NCBI GenBank assembly: GCA_022606425.2
Contig: JAHDVF020000162.1
Span: 558,001 to 622,000, forward strand
Direction of reading: 5' to 3'
DNA: 64,000 nt
Origin: Lepidostoma basale
Taxonomy: Eukaryota; Arthropoda; Insecta; Trichoptera; Lepidostomatidae
Shown here: piece by piece, positions 48,590-57,629 of the stretch
Layout of the letters: every line of letters starts with the position of its first letter
Numbering within the stretch: the first letter of the stretch is position 1
Translations under genes and position numbers: made by a program
Notes under the pieces: model-generated
What the model was told of the DNA's origin: nothing
Databases searched by the model: none
Seen by the model: only the letters and a program-made list of their open reading frames with translations

Positions 48590-49855
48590 ATGGAGGACTG
48601 CATTTCTGGGAGCACCAAGAGAGAGAGTCCGGAACAATTAGAGGGTGTATTATTGCTTCGTGTTAAGTCAGAGCCGGAACCGGCTACCTGGGATGTCAAC
48701 ATAGAAGAAGATAACATTTCAGAACGACTAAATGTAAAAACGAGTTCAATGAACATCACAATTGTCAAGGCTGAGTCTCTCAGCTATGAAGTCGATCTTA
48801 AAGACAACGGAATGATTAACGAAAATATAGGAAATGATTCGGTGAATAAGTTTGAGCCTCCCGATAATGAAAGTGATATTAAACACGACGATTCGTTCTC
48901 TGTAAATATAGATGTGTCATACAATATTGTGAAGCAGGATCCTATAAAAATAGAAGTTTACGGAAACAAACCATTTAAAACGAAATCAGAATTGAAAAGC
49001 ACTTTGCCTGGTCATTCAAATGAATGTTCAACGTGTTACAAATCCTTTAAAAAAAGACGATATTTAAAATGTCATTTGCTTACTCATTCAGATGTAAAAC
49101 TCTTTAAATGTTCAAGGTGTAACAAACAGTTTAAAACAAAACAATATTTAACCATGCATTTACTAACTCATTCAGATGTAAAATTATTTAAATGTTCAAC
49201 GTGCAACAAACAGTTTAAAGCAAAACAATATTTAGACGTGCATTTGCTGACTCATTCAGATGTAAAACTATTTAATTGTTCAACGTGCAACAAACAGTTT
49301 AAAACAAAAAAATATTTGAACATGCATTTACTTGCTCATTCAGATGTAAAACCATTTGAATGTCCAACGTGCCTTAAACCGTTTAAAACTAAATCGGATT
49401 TAAAAAAACATTTGCCCACTCATTCTGATGTAAAACTCTTTGAATGTTCGACGTGCAACAAATCGTTTAAAACAAACAAAGCATTAAAAATTCATTTGTT
49501 TACTCATTCAGATGTTAAATTATTTGAATGTCCAACGTGCCACAAATCCTTTAGAACAAAATCTACTTTAAAATGTCATTTACTTATTCATTCAAATGTA
49601 AAGATATTTGAATGTTCAACGTGTTGCAAGCCTTTTAAAACAAACTCAGATTTAATGAGACATTCGGTTACTCATTCAGATGTTAAACTGTTTGAATGTT
49701 CGACGTGCAACAACAAATTTAAAAGAAAACGTGATTTAACATTTCATTTGTATACTCACTCAAATATAAAACTATATAAATGTTTAACGTGCAGCGTTCC
49801 GTTTAAAACAAAAAAAGAACTAAACAAACATTTTCTTACTCACTCTGATGTATAG
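48590..49855 (+). CDS. ZF6: C2H2 zinc-finger protein, 10 fingers
   Basis: 421 residues from the ATG in AAAAGGATGG. N-terminal domain ~1-125 with VKSEPE and VKAESL (both ψKxE-type); the VKIEPPD site is degraded to NKFEPPD and VKQDPIK remains. The first finger has a shortened approach (HSNECSTCYKSF) after a lost finger. Ten intact fingers; fingers 2-4 are near-identical (KTKQYL, KAKQYL, KTKKYL), suggesting recent tandem duplication. Linkers SDVKLFKC, SDVKLFEC, SNVKIFEC. The stop falls after SDV of the next linker. Likely nuclear DNA-binding. Its 3' end and flank are duplicated at 62918-63315. Confidence 0.9.
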   Translation: MEDCISGSTKRESPEQLEGVLLLRVKSEPEPATWDVNIEEDNISERLNVKTSSMNITIVKAESLSYEVDLKDNGMINENIGNDSVNKFEPPDNESDIKHDDSFSVNIDVSYNIVKQDPIKIEVYGNKPFKTKSELKSTLPGHSNECSTCYKSFKKRRYLKCHLLTHSDVKLFKCSRCNKQFKTKQYLTMHLLTHSDVKLFKCSTCNKQFKAKQYLDVHLLTHSDVKLFNCSTCNKQFKTKKYLNMHLLAHSDVKPFECPTCLKPFKTKSDLKKHLPTHSDVKLFECSTCNKSFKTNKALKIHLFTHSDVKLFECPTCHKSFRTKSTLKCHLLIHSNVKIFECSTCCKPFKTNSDLMRHSVTHSDVKLFECSTCNNKFKRKRDLTFHLYTHSNIKLYKCLTCSVPFKTKKELNKHFLTHSDV

Positions 49856-49975
49856 CTATGTGAATTGCAATATAACAAACATTAAAAATTATATTAGTTC
49901 TTATAATACTTTCTGGAACAAACTTTTCAAAAGAAAATCGACTTGTTTTTTTGTGTACAAGAGGTCGTTTAAACC

Positions 49976-51110
49976 AGTGCCATCTTGACGTAATAACAAG
50001 CCGCAGGGTTCGATTCAATGTGGCCGACGGAGGAGGCCTTCGCCTCAGCTGTCACTTTAGCTGTCATTCGGTCGTACCTTTCATACAGATTTGTTACGAT
50101 GAATCGATGTTTTTTTAAATTATTTTTTTAATTGTATTTGAAATATTTTAAGAATGCAAATAATTCTTCATGACATTCCTAGTAAACTTAAAATTTCAAT
50201 ATTTATTAATAAAGCTTTACGAGCGAAATAATCGAGCCTGCAATCGAATCATATGCATTACTTATTTTAATAAATAACACACATTTATATAACTTATTGA
50301 ACGCTAAGGCATTAACACTGTGGAATTCCATAGTTATATACTTCGGAAATTGAAAATAACTTTGTTTAATCCACTAAGTACACGTTGATTTAATTAAATA
50401 ATGGTTTTATCACAAAAACATATCTGTTTAAATTTAATAACACAAAAAGCACTCGCTTCTAAATGCCAAATCACACGCGATACTGAAAACAGGAAATGTA
50501 TCGACTGTAACTAAAATTTATAACACAGACATATCAAATACATATATATTCACACCTTTTATGAATTCTCATAAAGATTTTACCAGAAATAATGTAAGAA
50601 AACCTAAAAATGTATCGAAACACACTTGATAAACGAGAGCACTTGCTTCGGAGGTTAGAGTGAAGATGGTATGCTCCGAAACATGTCGTGTTTTTTAATA
50701 ATTAGTGGATTAAACAAAGCTATTTTCTATTTCCTAAGTACACGTTGATTTAATTAAATAACGGTTTTATTACAAAAACATATCTGTTTAAATTTAATAA
50801 CACAAAAAGCACTCACTTCTAAATGTCAAATCACATGCGATACTGAAAACAGGAAATATATCAACTGAAACTTAAATTTATAACATAGACATATCAAATA
50901 CATATATATTCACACCTTTTATGAATTCTCGTTAAGATTTTACCAGAAATAATGTAAGAAAACCTAAAAATGTATCGAAATACACTTGATAAACGAGAGC
51001 GGCCGGTACGAATCCCTAGGAGACTCAAATGATTGGAAGGCCTCCTCCCAAGTCAAACCATAAACAATATCAAGGAACATTGCGGCTTGATATAATGTCA
51101 AGATGGCACT
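49976..51110. mobile_element. TIR element with 9-bp target duplication and known empty site
   Basis: Ends AGTGCCATCTTGAC (49976) and GTCAAGATGGCACT (to 51110); similarity between the inverted ends extends ~35 bp (CAAGCCGCA). GTTTAAACC is duplicated at 49967-49975 and 51111-51119. The paralogous locus at 63100 has a single GTTTGAACC, the empty site. No transposase frame is seen. A 9-bp duplication would suit Mutator-like elements, but the family is not identified. Confidence 0.85.
50374..51000. repeat. 267-bp direct repeats spaced 360 bp apart
   Basis: Units 50374-50640 and 50734-51000 (CTAAGTACACGTTGATTTAA ... TTGATAAACGAGAGC) differ at about a dozen sites. CTTTGTTTAATCCAC at 50360 is inverted at 50706-50720. 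The intervening 50641-50733 holds CTCCGAAACATGTCG, the end motif also seen in the 44266-47225 foldback. Confidence 0.85.
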
Positions 51111-51154
51111 GTTTAAACCCAATTACTGAATACTCTTTGTTTTTTGCTATTATA

Positions 51155-51311
51155 TTGATTCTCATGATATGTGATAGGTAGCTAATCTATCGCCATTTTA
51201 TTGTCTCATAAATTCGACACCAAAGAATGTGTGTCAATTACACTGCCATCGCCGGGAACCGAACCCAGAACCTTTGGTATGGCAGTCTGATTCTTGCCAC
51301 TATGCCAAGGT
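51155..51311 (-). mobile_element. tRNA-derived SINE
   Basis: The minus strand has a B-box-like GGGTTCGGTTCCCGGCGATG and a tail complementary to TGATTCTCATGATATGTGAT. It is positionally equivalent to the SINE at 63143-63315 after the duplicated ZF6 end. 51312-51649 holds nothing I recognise. Confidence 0.78.
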
Positions 51312-51649
51312 TTTATTGATTTCAATTACAATATAAGATTTTTGCTGGTGTTTATTTCAAGTATATTATTACTAGTTATTATAAAATTTATTTCTATGTA
51401 ATGTACTTAAACATAGCTGGCTATTTATATATGTTCCGACATCCCCCTTACGGCTAAAGAAAGCATGGAAAACCTCATCCGGAACTTTGGGGTAACAATA
51501 AAAAGATGTTCGTAAAATGTTTTTTTCTATAAGAACAATTGTGTACATTTAATGTAGCTTAAAACTATGTGGAGATGAGATTCACTGACAAATATTTTAT
51601 TAATTTAACCTTAAAATATTAATGAATGAATAAATAATAATATGAAGAA

Positions 51650-52215
51650 ACCCTGGATATCTGACCTCAGTTGGGGACTGATCGAACGGCGGAATGATTT
51701 ACTTGGGGCAGAAAAAGAGGTGTGACAGGACAAGAAGAAGAAGAATACATTAATTATGCTGGTATCCATCTCCAAGAATGTCAGCCGCAAGTTTTGATTC
51801 TTGAGGATAGCTGGAAAGTTGTCGAGGAGGACCGCTCTCTTCTGGGTCTCTGTCCGGCTTCCATCTATCACTGACGAACATCGGGCAGTGCAGAAGTGCT
51901 CGAATGTTTGTTCGGTTACATTGTCACATTGGCAAACATTACCGCTTTTTATTTGGAATACGTAGATATAGGATAATGAATCTGCGTCCGGTGAATATCT
52001 GGGAAAGTTCGAACGTCGGTGATGTTGTTTTTTTTTCTTGAATTCTCTCGCCTCCTTGATGATACGGAGGAATATCTTTGTGCCTTTGCCGGTAAAACTT
52101 GTCTCGTATCTTTTCCCATATGTCGAGCAACCGTTCTCTGATGGTATACTTGGCGTTAGGGAATCCAATCCCGTATCAATATGTCGATCTCGCAAGCCTG
52201 ATCCGATCGAAGTCA
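51650..52215 (-). mobile_element. retrotransposon C-terminal region (post-RNase H type)
   Basis: The minus strand has a long open run: LRDRHIDTGLDSLTP, RRSNFPRYSPDADSLSYIYV, GNVCQCDNVTEQTFEHFCTA and RCSSVIDGSRTETQKRAVLL. The C-x-C ... H-x-C pattern and TEQTFEHF suggest the zinc-binding end of a non-LTR element with RNase H. 51700-51735 carries an end of the CTT/GAA family. 52216-52403 is A/T-rich and unassigned. Confidence 0.5.
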
Positions 52216-52403
52216 TCAATCCCGCGGAATTTGCGGGATTGAAAAAAAATATATATAATTTCTGTTTTAAGTAGTTATGTTCACGAATTTACATACATTT
52301 TTATAATTCATATTCAATTAACATATTTATTTTTAATAAGGAAGTATTTTTTTAAAATTGTGTCCGAAGAAATGGTAAAATATTTAGAGTTTCGTTTTTT
52401 TTT

Positions 52404-52500
52404 TTAATTCGATCTTATTTAGTTACACATGTACCCAGCGGCAGAAAACGCACGCTCGGCTTCAACACTGATTGGCGGTATCATAGTTATTAACAGCTTC
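52404..52500 (-). pseudogene. hAT transposase C-terminal dimerisation fragment
   Basis: The minus strand reads IPPISVEAERAFSAAGYMCN followed by a stop and IRS. SVEAERAFSAAG is the signature of the hAT dimerisation domain (established family knowledge). It may be the C-terminus of the transposase relic at 60140-60900, separated by the BEL element. Confidence 0.75.
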
Positions 52501-52560
52501 TAAGTATATATATTTATTGTTTTTCTTAACAATGATGTAAAACTCCATATTAAACAAATT

Positions 52561-52695
52561 GGGTGGTGGTCTAGGGGATAGAACGCTTGGCTTCTGATCA
52601 AGGGAACTTGGCATCGAGCCTGGACACGACCAGATTCCTTCTTCATAATAATGAGCTATTTTCTGCTCACATTGAAGATTGTAAAAATAAATTCT
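52561..52695 (+). mobile_element. second tRNA-like SINE type
   Basis: A-box-like TGGTCTAGGGGATAGAACG and B-box-like GGCATCGAGCCTGG at spacing similar to a tRNA. A short A/T-rich tail follows. Only one copy; the BEL element is inserted at its right edge. Confidence 0.5.
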
Positions 52696-52700
52696 AATAT

Positions 52701-53513
52701 TGTAACGGACAGCTCGCGGGCATTCGATGCCCCGCCGCCGAATTTAGTATTAAGACATTAATTTACAAATAAACATATTAAAAAACCTGCGATGAGATGT
52801 CTATGGGGAGAGAGTAACTGTTCGTACATTCGTAGAGCGGGCCGGCGGACCGAGCGAGCCGAGCGAGACGGAGAATCTCTAGGGTCACAGCTTGAGATTC
52901 TCCCATTCGCTTCGATGGCCGTGAAATTTCTGTCGCTCCCGCCACGGGCCTACGAATTTATGTTACTCCCGCCCCATATGTCCGAATCTCGAGATTTTTT
53001 CGTAGAAATATTTGTAAATATGTATTGTATTAAGATTAAATAAATAAGACGGTCGCAGGCGTTAGATAGCGACAGGGCGAGGCGAGAAAGACTGGAGGTG
53101 CATGAGCCGTGACGTAAGACTCGTAGAGTTGCGCAATATGTCCGCGGACCGGCTCGCGGCGCAGCCTCCGTCTGCGAGGCGGCGCTGTGAGATGGCCGCG
53201 CGAGATAAAAGCCGTGCCGACTCTCCGACCAAACAGAGATCGTTCTACAGTCGCCCAAGTTACGTCACACTTACGCACTTCGAGAGTCTTTGTCAAGACT
53301 CGCCCGTATCAGCCTGCTACCGTCGCCATTCATCTACAGTTTGCTCTTTATTTGGACCTTGGCCACCACTTCCCCGGACTCCGCACCGATTCGCACTACC
53401 CAGTGCATCATTACGCCGTTTTCCGGAAGACGCAACATCTCGTGAAGCAAGCAGCAGTCGGCACCTAAATAAATAATTATTGTTTCGAGGCAGAGCACTT
53501 CCTGTCTCGTACA
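52701..53513 (+). repeat. 5' LTR of the BEL/Pao element
   Basis: It starts TGTAACGGAC and ends CTCGTACA, i.e. TG...CA. A TAAATAAATA stretch near 53040 and AATAAATAATTATTG near 53470 may be polyadenylation-related. Confidence 0.95.
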
Positions 53514-53516
53514 ATT

Positions 53517-53534
53517 TGGTCCTTCGCGCCGGAT
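53517..53534 (+). promoter_or_regulatory. probable primer-binding site
   Basis: TGGTCCTTCGCGCCGGAT begins 4 bases after the LTR. It starts with TGG, complementary to a tRNA CCA end. Which tRNA is not determined. Confidence 0.7.
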
Positions 53535-53552
53535 CAGCCTTGCCAGCACGAG

Positions 53553-56500
53553 ATGTCGCCTTCTCTTCGTTCCGGCAAAGGAGAGCCCAGTGGACGCACT
53601 GGACCTTCCACTGCCCACGAAGATGCTGCATCCGCAGCCTCCACCGCAGCCTCAGCTGCCGCCGCCGCGTCCGTAGCCGCGCCTTTACAGGCGCCTCCTA
53701 CGCACGCTGCTCTTTTGGGCCTACAGGCCCCTGCTGCCGCCGTCATCGCCACGGAGCAGCCCAGACCCGACTCCCGGGTCCCCACCAGTGGCCAGACGTC
53801 TGTAGCCTGGATGCAGGAGGTCGTAGACCTCGAAGGGCCCTCCTACGCGGAGGACAGATTCCGCCCGACAGCGGAAAGTTCTCAAGTCGCCTACCGTTCG
53901 GTCGGTGGGGCCGCCGCCGCGCCGCTGTGCGCCGCGAAGCCGCCGCGCACCCCCAAACCGTGGCCGACGCGAGACTCAGAGGACGAGGAGGATGAGGAGG
54001 ACTCGGAGCCCTCCTCCGTGGATACCATTCGCATGCTGCGAGAGGAACTGCGAGCGCAGCGAGAGGAGCTGCGAGCACAGAGGTCGGACGCCAGCGTGGC
54101 GGCCGAGCGACACGCAGCGCAGCTCGTCACGGCGGCCGATCGACACGCAGCGCAGCTCGCCTCGGCGGCCGAGTCTCACACCGCACAAATCGCGTCGCTA
54201 ATCCACGCTCTCTCCGATCGACCCCCGACCCCGGAAGTCCTGCCGAACAAGGATTGGCAGGAGCCGCGGCAGCAGCCTGCGGCAATTCCGGATGGTGCGC
54301 CTACGATGACCAGGACAGGCCGCGAGGGACCACAGCCTCCGGCGTCCTCGCAACCAGGTGCACAGAGAGGAGCGCAGTGGGAAGATTCGCGACCGTGCCC
54401 GGTCGGAACGCAGTCCTACGCAGGCGCTCCTACCCCGTTTCCGGAGGGAGTGACGCATTATATGCGGGCCGAGCCCTCCGATGCCCGAGGTGTTCCAGCC
54501 AGCTACCCGGAGAGGTGGCAAGCGCCCGCGATCGTGGCGCCTGGGCCGGACACCGCCCGATATGAGAGTGATTCGCGCGCAGGCCGCGCCGCGAATCACG
54601 CTCCCGAGTTCTCGACGACGGCCACACACACGCTACGGCGCGATACAGTGTCTGGCCGCGAGACCTACGTGCCCCACGGCGGGGCACCGAACGAGCGCGA
54701 GATAATTCGCGAGACCGACCCAATCGCCCGTCTTGCGGCCCTGATGACGGAGGCGATACAGGGGTCGCGGAGCGGCAGTACACCGCCGCTCAACTATGCA
54801 GACCAGAGTGGGCAGATGGCGACCCTGATGGCCCGGCAGTCCAAGGCGAAGGATCTCCCGATCTTCAGCGGCGATCCGATCGAGTGGCCGAGCTGGTTCG
54901 CACAGTTCCAGCAATCGACGGAGACCTGCGGCCTGACGCACGCGGAGAATCTAATCCGTTTGCAGCGCGCGCTCAAAGGCCGAGCGCGGGATGCTGTGGC
55001 CGCGCTACTCCTACAGCCGGCGCAGGTGCCGGAGGTAATCGCCGTTCTGGGCCGCCGCTACGGAGATGCCCACGCGATCGCCAACCTGCTCATGGAACGA
55101 GTCCGGAGGCTGCCAGTGCTACCAGAAAATGCGTCCAACACGCAGGTGATGGACTTTATCTCCACGGTCCAGAACCTCGTCGCGTCCCTGAAGCTGCTCC
55201 CAGTGGACTACCTAACGAACCCGGCCGTCCTGAAGCTGCCTCTCGCGATGCGGATGGATTGGCTGGGGAAATACGCAGACGCCGAGGGCCCTGTGACAGT
55301 TCATCATTTCGCCGCGCATCTGGGGCGTCTCGCGGACGCCATGTCGAAATGCGGCCTTCCCGTGAGGGCCCCCGCGACCTCGAATCCGCGGCGCGAAACA
55401 GTGCTCACGACGTTCGGGATGACCGCCGGCGAGGAAAATACAAACCAGAGCGAGAGGGCCCGCAAGCGCCCCGCGAGAGCCGCGAACGCGCCGCAGAACG
55501 CCGTCGATTACGCAAACCGACCGCGCGCGGGCGAGACGCGATCCGCGAAAGTTAATTGCGTTATGTGCCACTCGGGGGCCCACAAACTCCGCGAGTGCCC
55601 CGAATACGCGCGAAGTGACGTAGACCGGAGGTGGAACATTATACAGACAGCCGGCGCGTGTGCACGCTGTATAAGCTTCCACAAAGGGACGTGTACAAAA
55701 ACATGCAGCTATGCAAACTGCGGCGGAAATCACCATGCGTCGCTACATTTTGAACAGCGATCGGTGGCCACATGCTCACTCCTACGTACACGCGAACGCG
55801 GAGAGGAAGATAAAATCTTCATGAAGGTGGCAGAAGTGAGAGTCAGCGGCCCAAAGGGAGATCTATCAGTGCACGCCTTGCTCGACGAAGGATCTACCGT
55901 GACGCTGATAGACGCCGCGACCGCGGAGAGCATCGGGGCGACCGGCCCCACGAAAGAGCTCCATCTGCACGGCGCGGTCGGGATGTGTACCGCTGACGAT
56001 GACTCACGATACGTGAGCCTCACACTCCGCAACAAAGAGGGAAGCGAGTTCGCGTTAGAGGCCCACACCGTTTCCGACCGAGCCTTTCCAGACGAGTTCC
56101 TGCCGGATGGGCGCATTGTGACCCCTCGTATACTGGTAGGGATGGATAACGCCCATCTCATCATCACCCGGGAGGTGAAGGAGGAGCAGGGACCAGGCGG
56201 AAGGCTACGGTGCCGCACGACCCTAGGATGGATAACGTGCGGCGGACCTCTGTCATCCGGAACCAGGCAGAGTGAGGAGGGACCGAGCGGAGGGAAGACT
56301 CACGATAAGACTCCGAGGCACGGCCTGCAGGGCCCGGTGCGGTGCAGTACGTCGCGAGGACTCCACGACTCCGCTAACGGCCGAGAAACGCAAGATGGAT
56401 TGCGTCTCGCGAACGGAGGGAAGGCTCACGACAAGACTCCGAGGCACGGCCTGCAGGGCCCGGTGCAGTGCAGTACGTCGCGAGGACTCCACGACTCCGC

Positions 56501-57614
56501 TAACGACCGAGAGACGCAAGAAGAATTGCGTCTCGCAAACGAGAGAAAGCGCGCCAAAACCAAGACGGCCGCGATTCCCGCCGCCAGACCGGCGCCTCTC
56601 TGTGATAAGAGCACTTACTCGGTGCGCATGCGCGAAACCGATGTACGATCGGCCTGTTGCAACAGACCGACGCTAGCGGACTCTGCCGGCCGCCAGCAAA
56701 ACATACCGCCGGGCGACACGACGGCGGGAACTTACATCGAGAGAGATTACGTGTTTACAAATGCGACAGCTGCATACAATGTAGTTTCGTACGACAGGGA
56801 CTCCGTTCGCGGCCGAGGCCCGAACACGATACCTACCGAGAACGAGATGACGTGTGCCGCGTTCGCCGAACCAGAAGCAGACGTCATCCCGGAGGGTGAG
56901 ACACCTCCGGCGATCGACTACCTCCCGACGGAGGGAGGACCCGATGCATTAGCGCCCTCTGAGCGCTCAATATGCCCTCCTGTCGCTGCCTCGCAGATCG
57001 TAATCTCGATCTTGGCTGAGCTTGCAGCCCCCGCTATAGCTGCGGACCCTCCGAGACTAGACTTCCTCCCGACGGAGGGAGGTCGCGAGGTATTGGCGCC
57101 CTCCGAGCGCCCAATACTGAATCCTACCGCTGCCTCGCAGATCGTTACCGCGATCTCGGCTGAGTGCGCGGCCCCCGCTGCCACTATGCAGCCTCTACGC
57201 AGCCCGCCAGATGCACAGATGTCAGGGGACATCTCGCCGGTTACCGCAACGACCGAGCTACTGCCACTCTCGCGCCCGCTACCACCCACCGATGGGTTAA
57301 TCGCGCCCCAGAGAGTTAGCGGCCCCGCCGCTATCCCGCCGGCCGCCGCGAAGGCGGCCCTACTCTCCGAGCGGGCGCGCGGCTGCCTCCCGCGCCTCAC
57401 CCGCGATCACCTCACCCGTGATCGCGATACAGACGACAGCTCGTCACCGAACCGTTGGCCGCATGCCACCGCCTCTGTAGATCGCACCCGCGATCTGAGT
57501 GACGTAGATTGCGTCATCACCGACCTCGCTAACGCCGGCCGTACCCGCCCGCCATCTCCGCTGTTTCTGGGCCGCCAACGAACTTCTCGTCGCACCCGCC
57601 GACTGCTGTGCTGA
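53553..57614 (+). CDS. BEL/Pao gag-protease polyprotein
   Basis: 1353 residues from an ATG 40 bp after the LTR; uninterrupted. In order: Ala-rich N-terminus; coiled-coil-like EELRAQREELRAQRSDASVA (~165-185); gag core of the DUF1759 type (LPIFSGDPIEWPSWFAQF ~438; RLQRALKGRARDAVAALLL); zinc knuckle CVMCHSGAHKLREC (C-x2-C-x4-H-x4-C, ~669) and a second cysteine cluster; aspartic protease LLDEGSTVTLID with Asp778 (here DEGS, a variant of DTGS); GWITCGG. After that, instead of reverse transcriptase, low-complexity repeats: a 42-residue unit twice (56291-56542) and a ~46-residue unit starting YLPTEGG / FLPTEGG twice (~56920-57180). Codon use is strongly GC-rich, unlike the host genes. Confidence 0.9.
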   Translation: MSPSLRSGKGEPSGRTGPSTAHEDAASAASTAASAAAAASVAAPLQAPPTHAALLGLQAPAAAVIATEQPRPDSRVPTSGQTSVAWMQEVVDLEGPSYAEDRFRPTAESSQVAYRSVGGAAAAPLCAAKPPRTPKPWPTRDSEDEEDEEDSEPSSVDTIRMLREELRAQREELRAQRSDASVAAERHAAQLVTAADRHAAQLASAAESHTAQIASLIHALSDRPPTPEVLPNKDWQEPRQQPAAIPDGAPTMTRTGREGPQPPASSQPGAQRGAQWEDSRPCPVGTQSYAGAPTPFPEGVTHYMRAEPSDARGVPASYPERWQAPAIVAPGPDTARYESDSRAGRAANHAPEFSTTATHTLRRDTVSGRETYVPHGGAPNEREIIRETDPIARLAALMTEAIQGSRSGSTPPLNYADQSGQMATLMARQSKAKDLPIFSGDPIEWPSWFAQFQQSTETCGLTHAENLIRLQRALKGRARDAVAALLLQPAQVPEVIAVLGRRYGDAHAIANLLMERVRRLPVLPENASNTQVMDFISTVQNLVASLKLLPVDYLTNPAVLKLPLAMRMDWLGKYADAEGPVTVHHFAAHLGRLADAMSKCGLPVRAPATSNPRRETVLTTFGMTAGEENTNQSERARKRPARAANAPQNAVDYANRPRAGETRSAKVNCVMCHSGAHKLRECPEYARSDVDRRWNIIQTAGACARCISFHKGTCTKTCSYANCGGNHHASLHFEQRSVATCSLLRTRERGEEDKIFMKVAEVRVSGPKGDLSVHALLDEGSTVTLIDAATAESIGATGPTKELHLHGAVGMCTADDDSRYVSLTLRNKEGSEFALEAHTVSDRAFPDEFLPDGRIVTPRILVGMDNAHLIITREVKEEQGPGGRLRCRTTLGWITCGGPLSSGTRQSEEGPSGGKTHDKTPRHGLQGPVRCSTSRGLHDSANGRETQDGLRLANGGKAHDKTPRHGLQGPVQCSTSRGLHDSANDRETQEELRLANERKRAKTKTAAIPAARPAPLCDKSTYSVRMRETDVRSACCNRPTLADSAGRQQNIPPGDTTAGTYIERDYVFTNATAAYNVVSYDRDSVRGRGPNTIPTENEMTCAAFAEPEADVIPEGETPPAIDYLPTEGGPDALAPSERSICPPVAASQIVISILAELAAPAIAADPPRLDFLPTEGGREVLAPSERPILNPTAASQIVTAISAECAAPAATMQPLRSPPDAQMSGDISPVTATTELLPLSRPLPPTDGLIAPQRVSGPAAIPPAAAKAALLSERARGCLPRLTRDHLTRDRDTDDSSSPNRWPHATASVDRTRDLSDVDCVITDLANAGRTRPPSPLFLGRQRTSRRTRRLLC

Positions 57615-57629
57615 CTGCTGCAGATTTCT

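Noticed and set aside
51611..52219. A 202-codon frame taken as a host gene
   Set aside because: It has decayed retrotransposon C-terminal motifs (CQCDNVTEQTFEHF), a low-complexity FFFF run and flanking retrotransposon ends.
53102..53476. 124-residue frame inside the LTR, present in both LTRs
   Set aside because: GC-rich LTR sequence with long frames in several phases; no family resemblance, and it overlaps the expected R and U5 regions.
53743..54201. Many antisense frames opposite the BEL gag
   Set aside because: A by-product of high GC content; only the frame from 53553 shows gag, zinc-knuckle and protease motifs.
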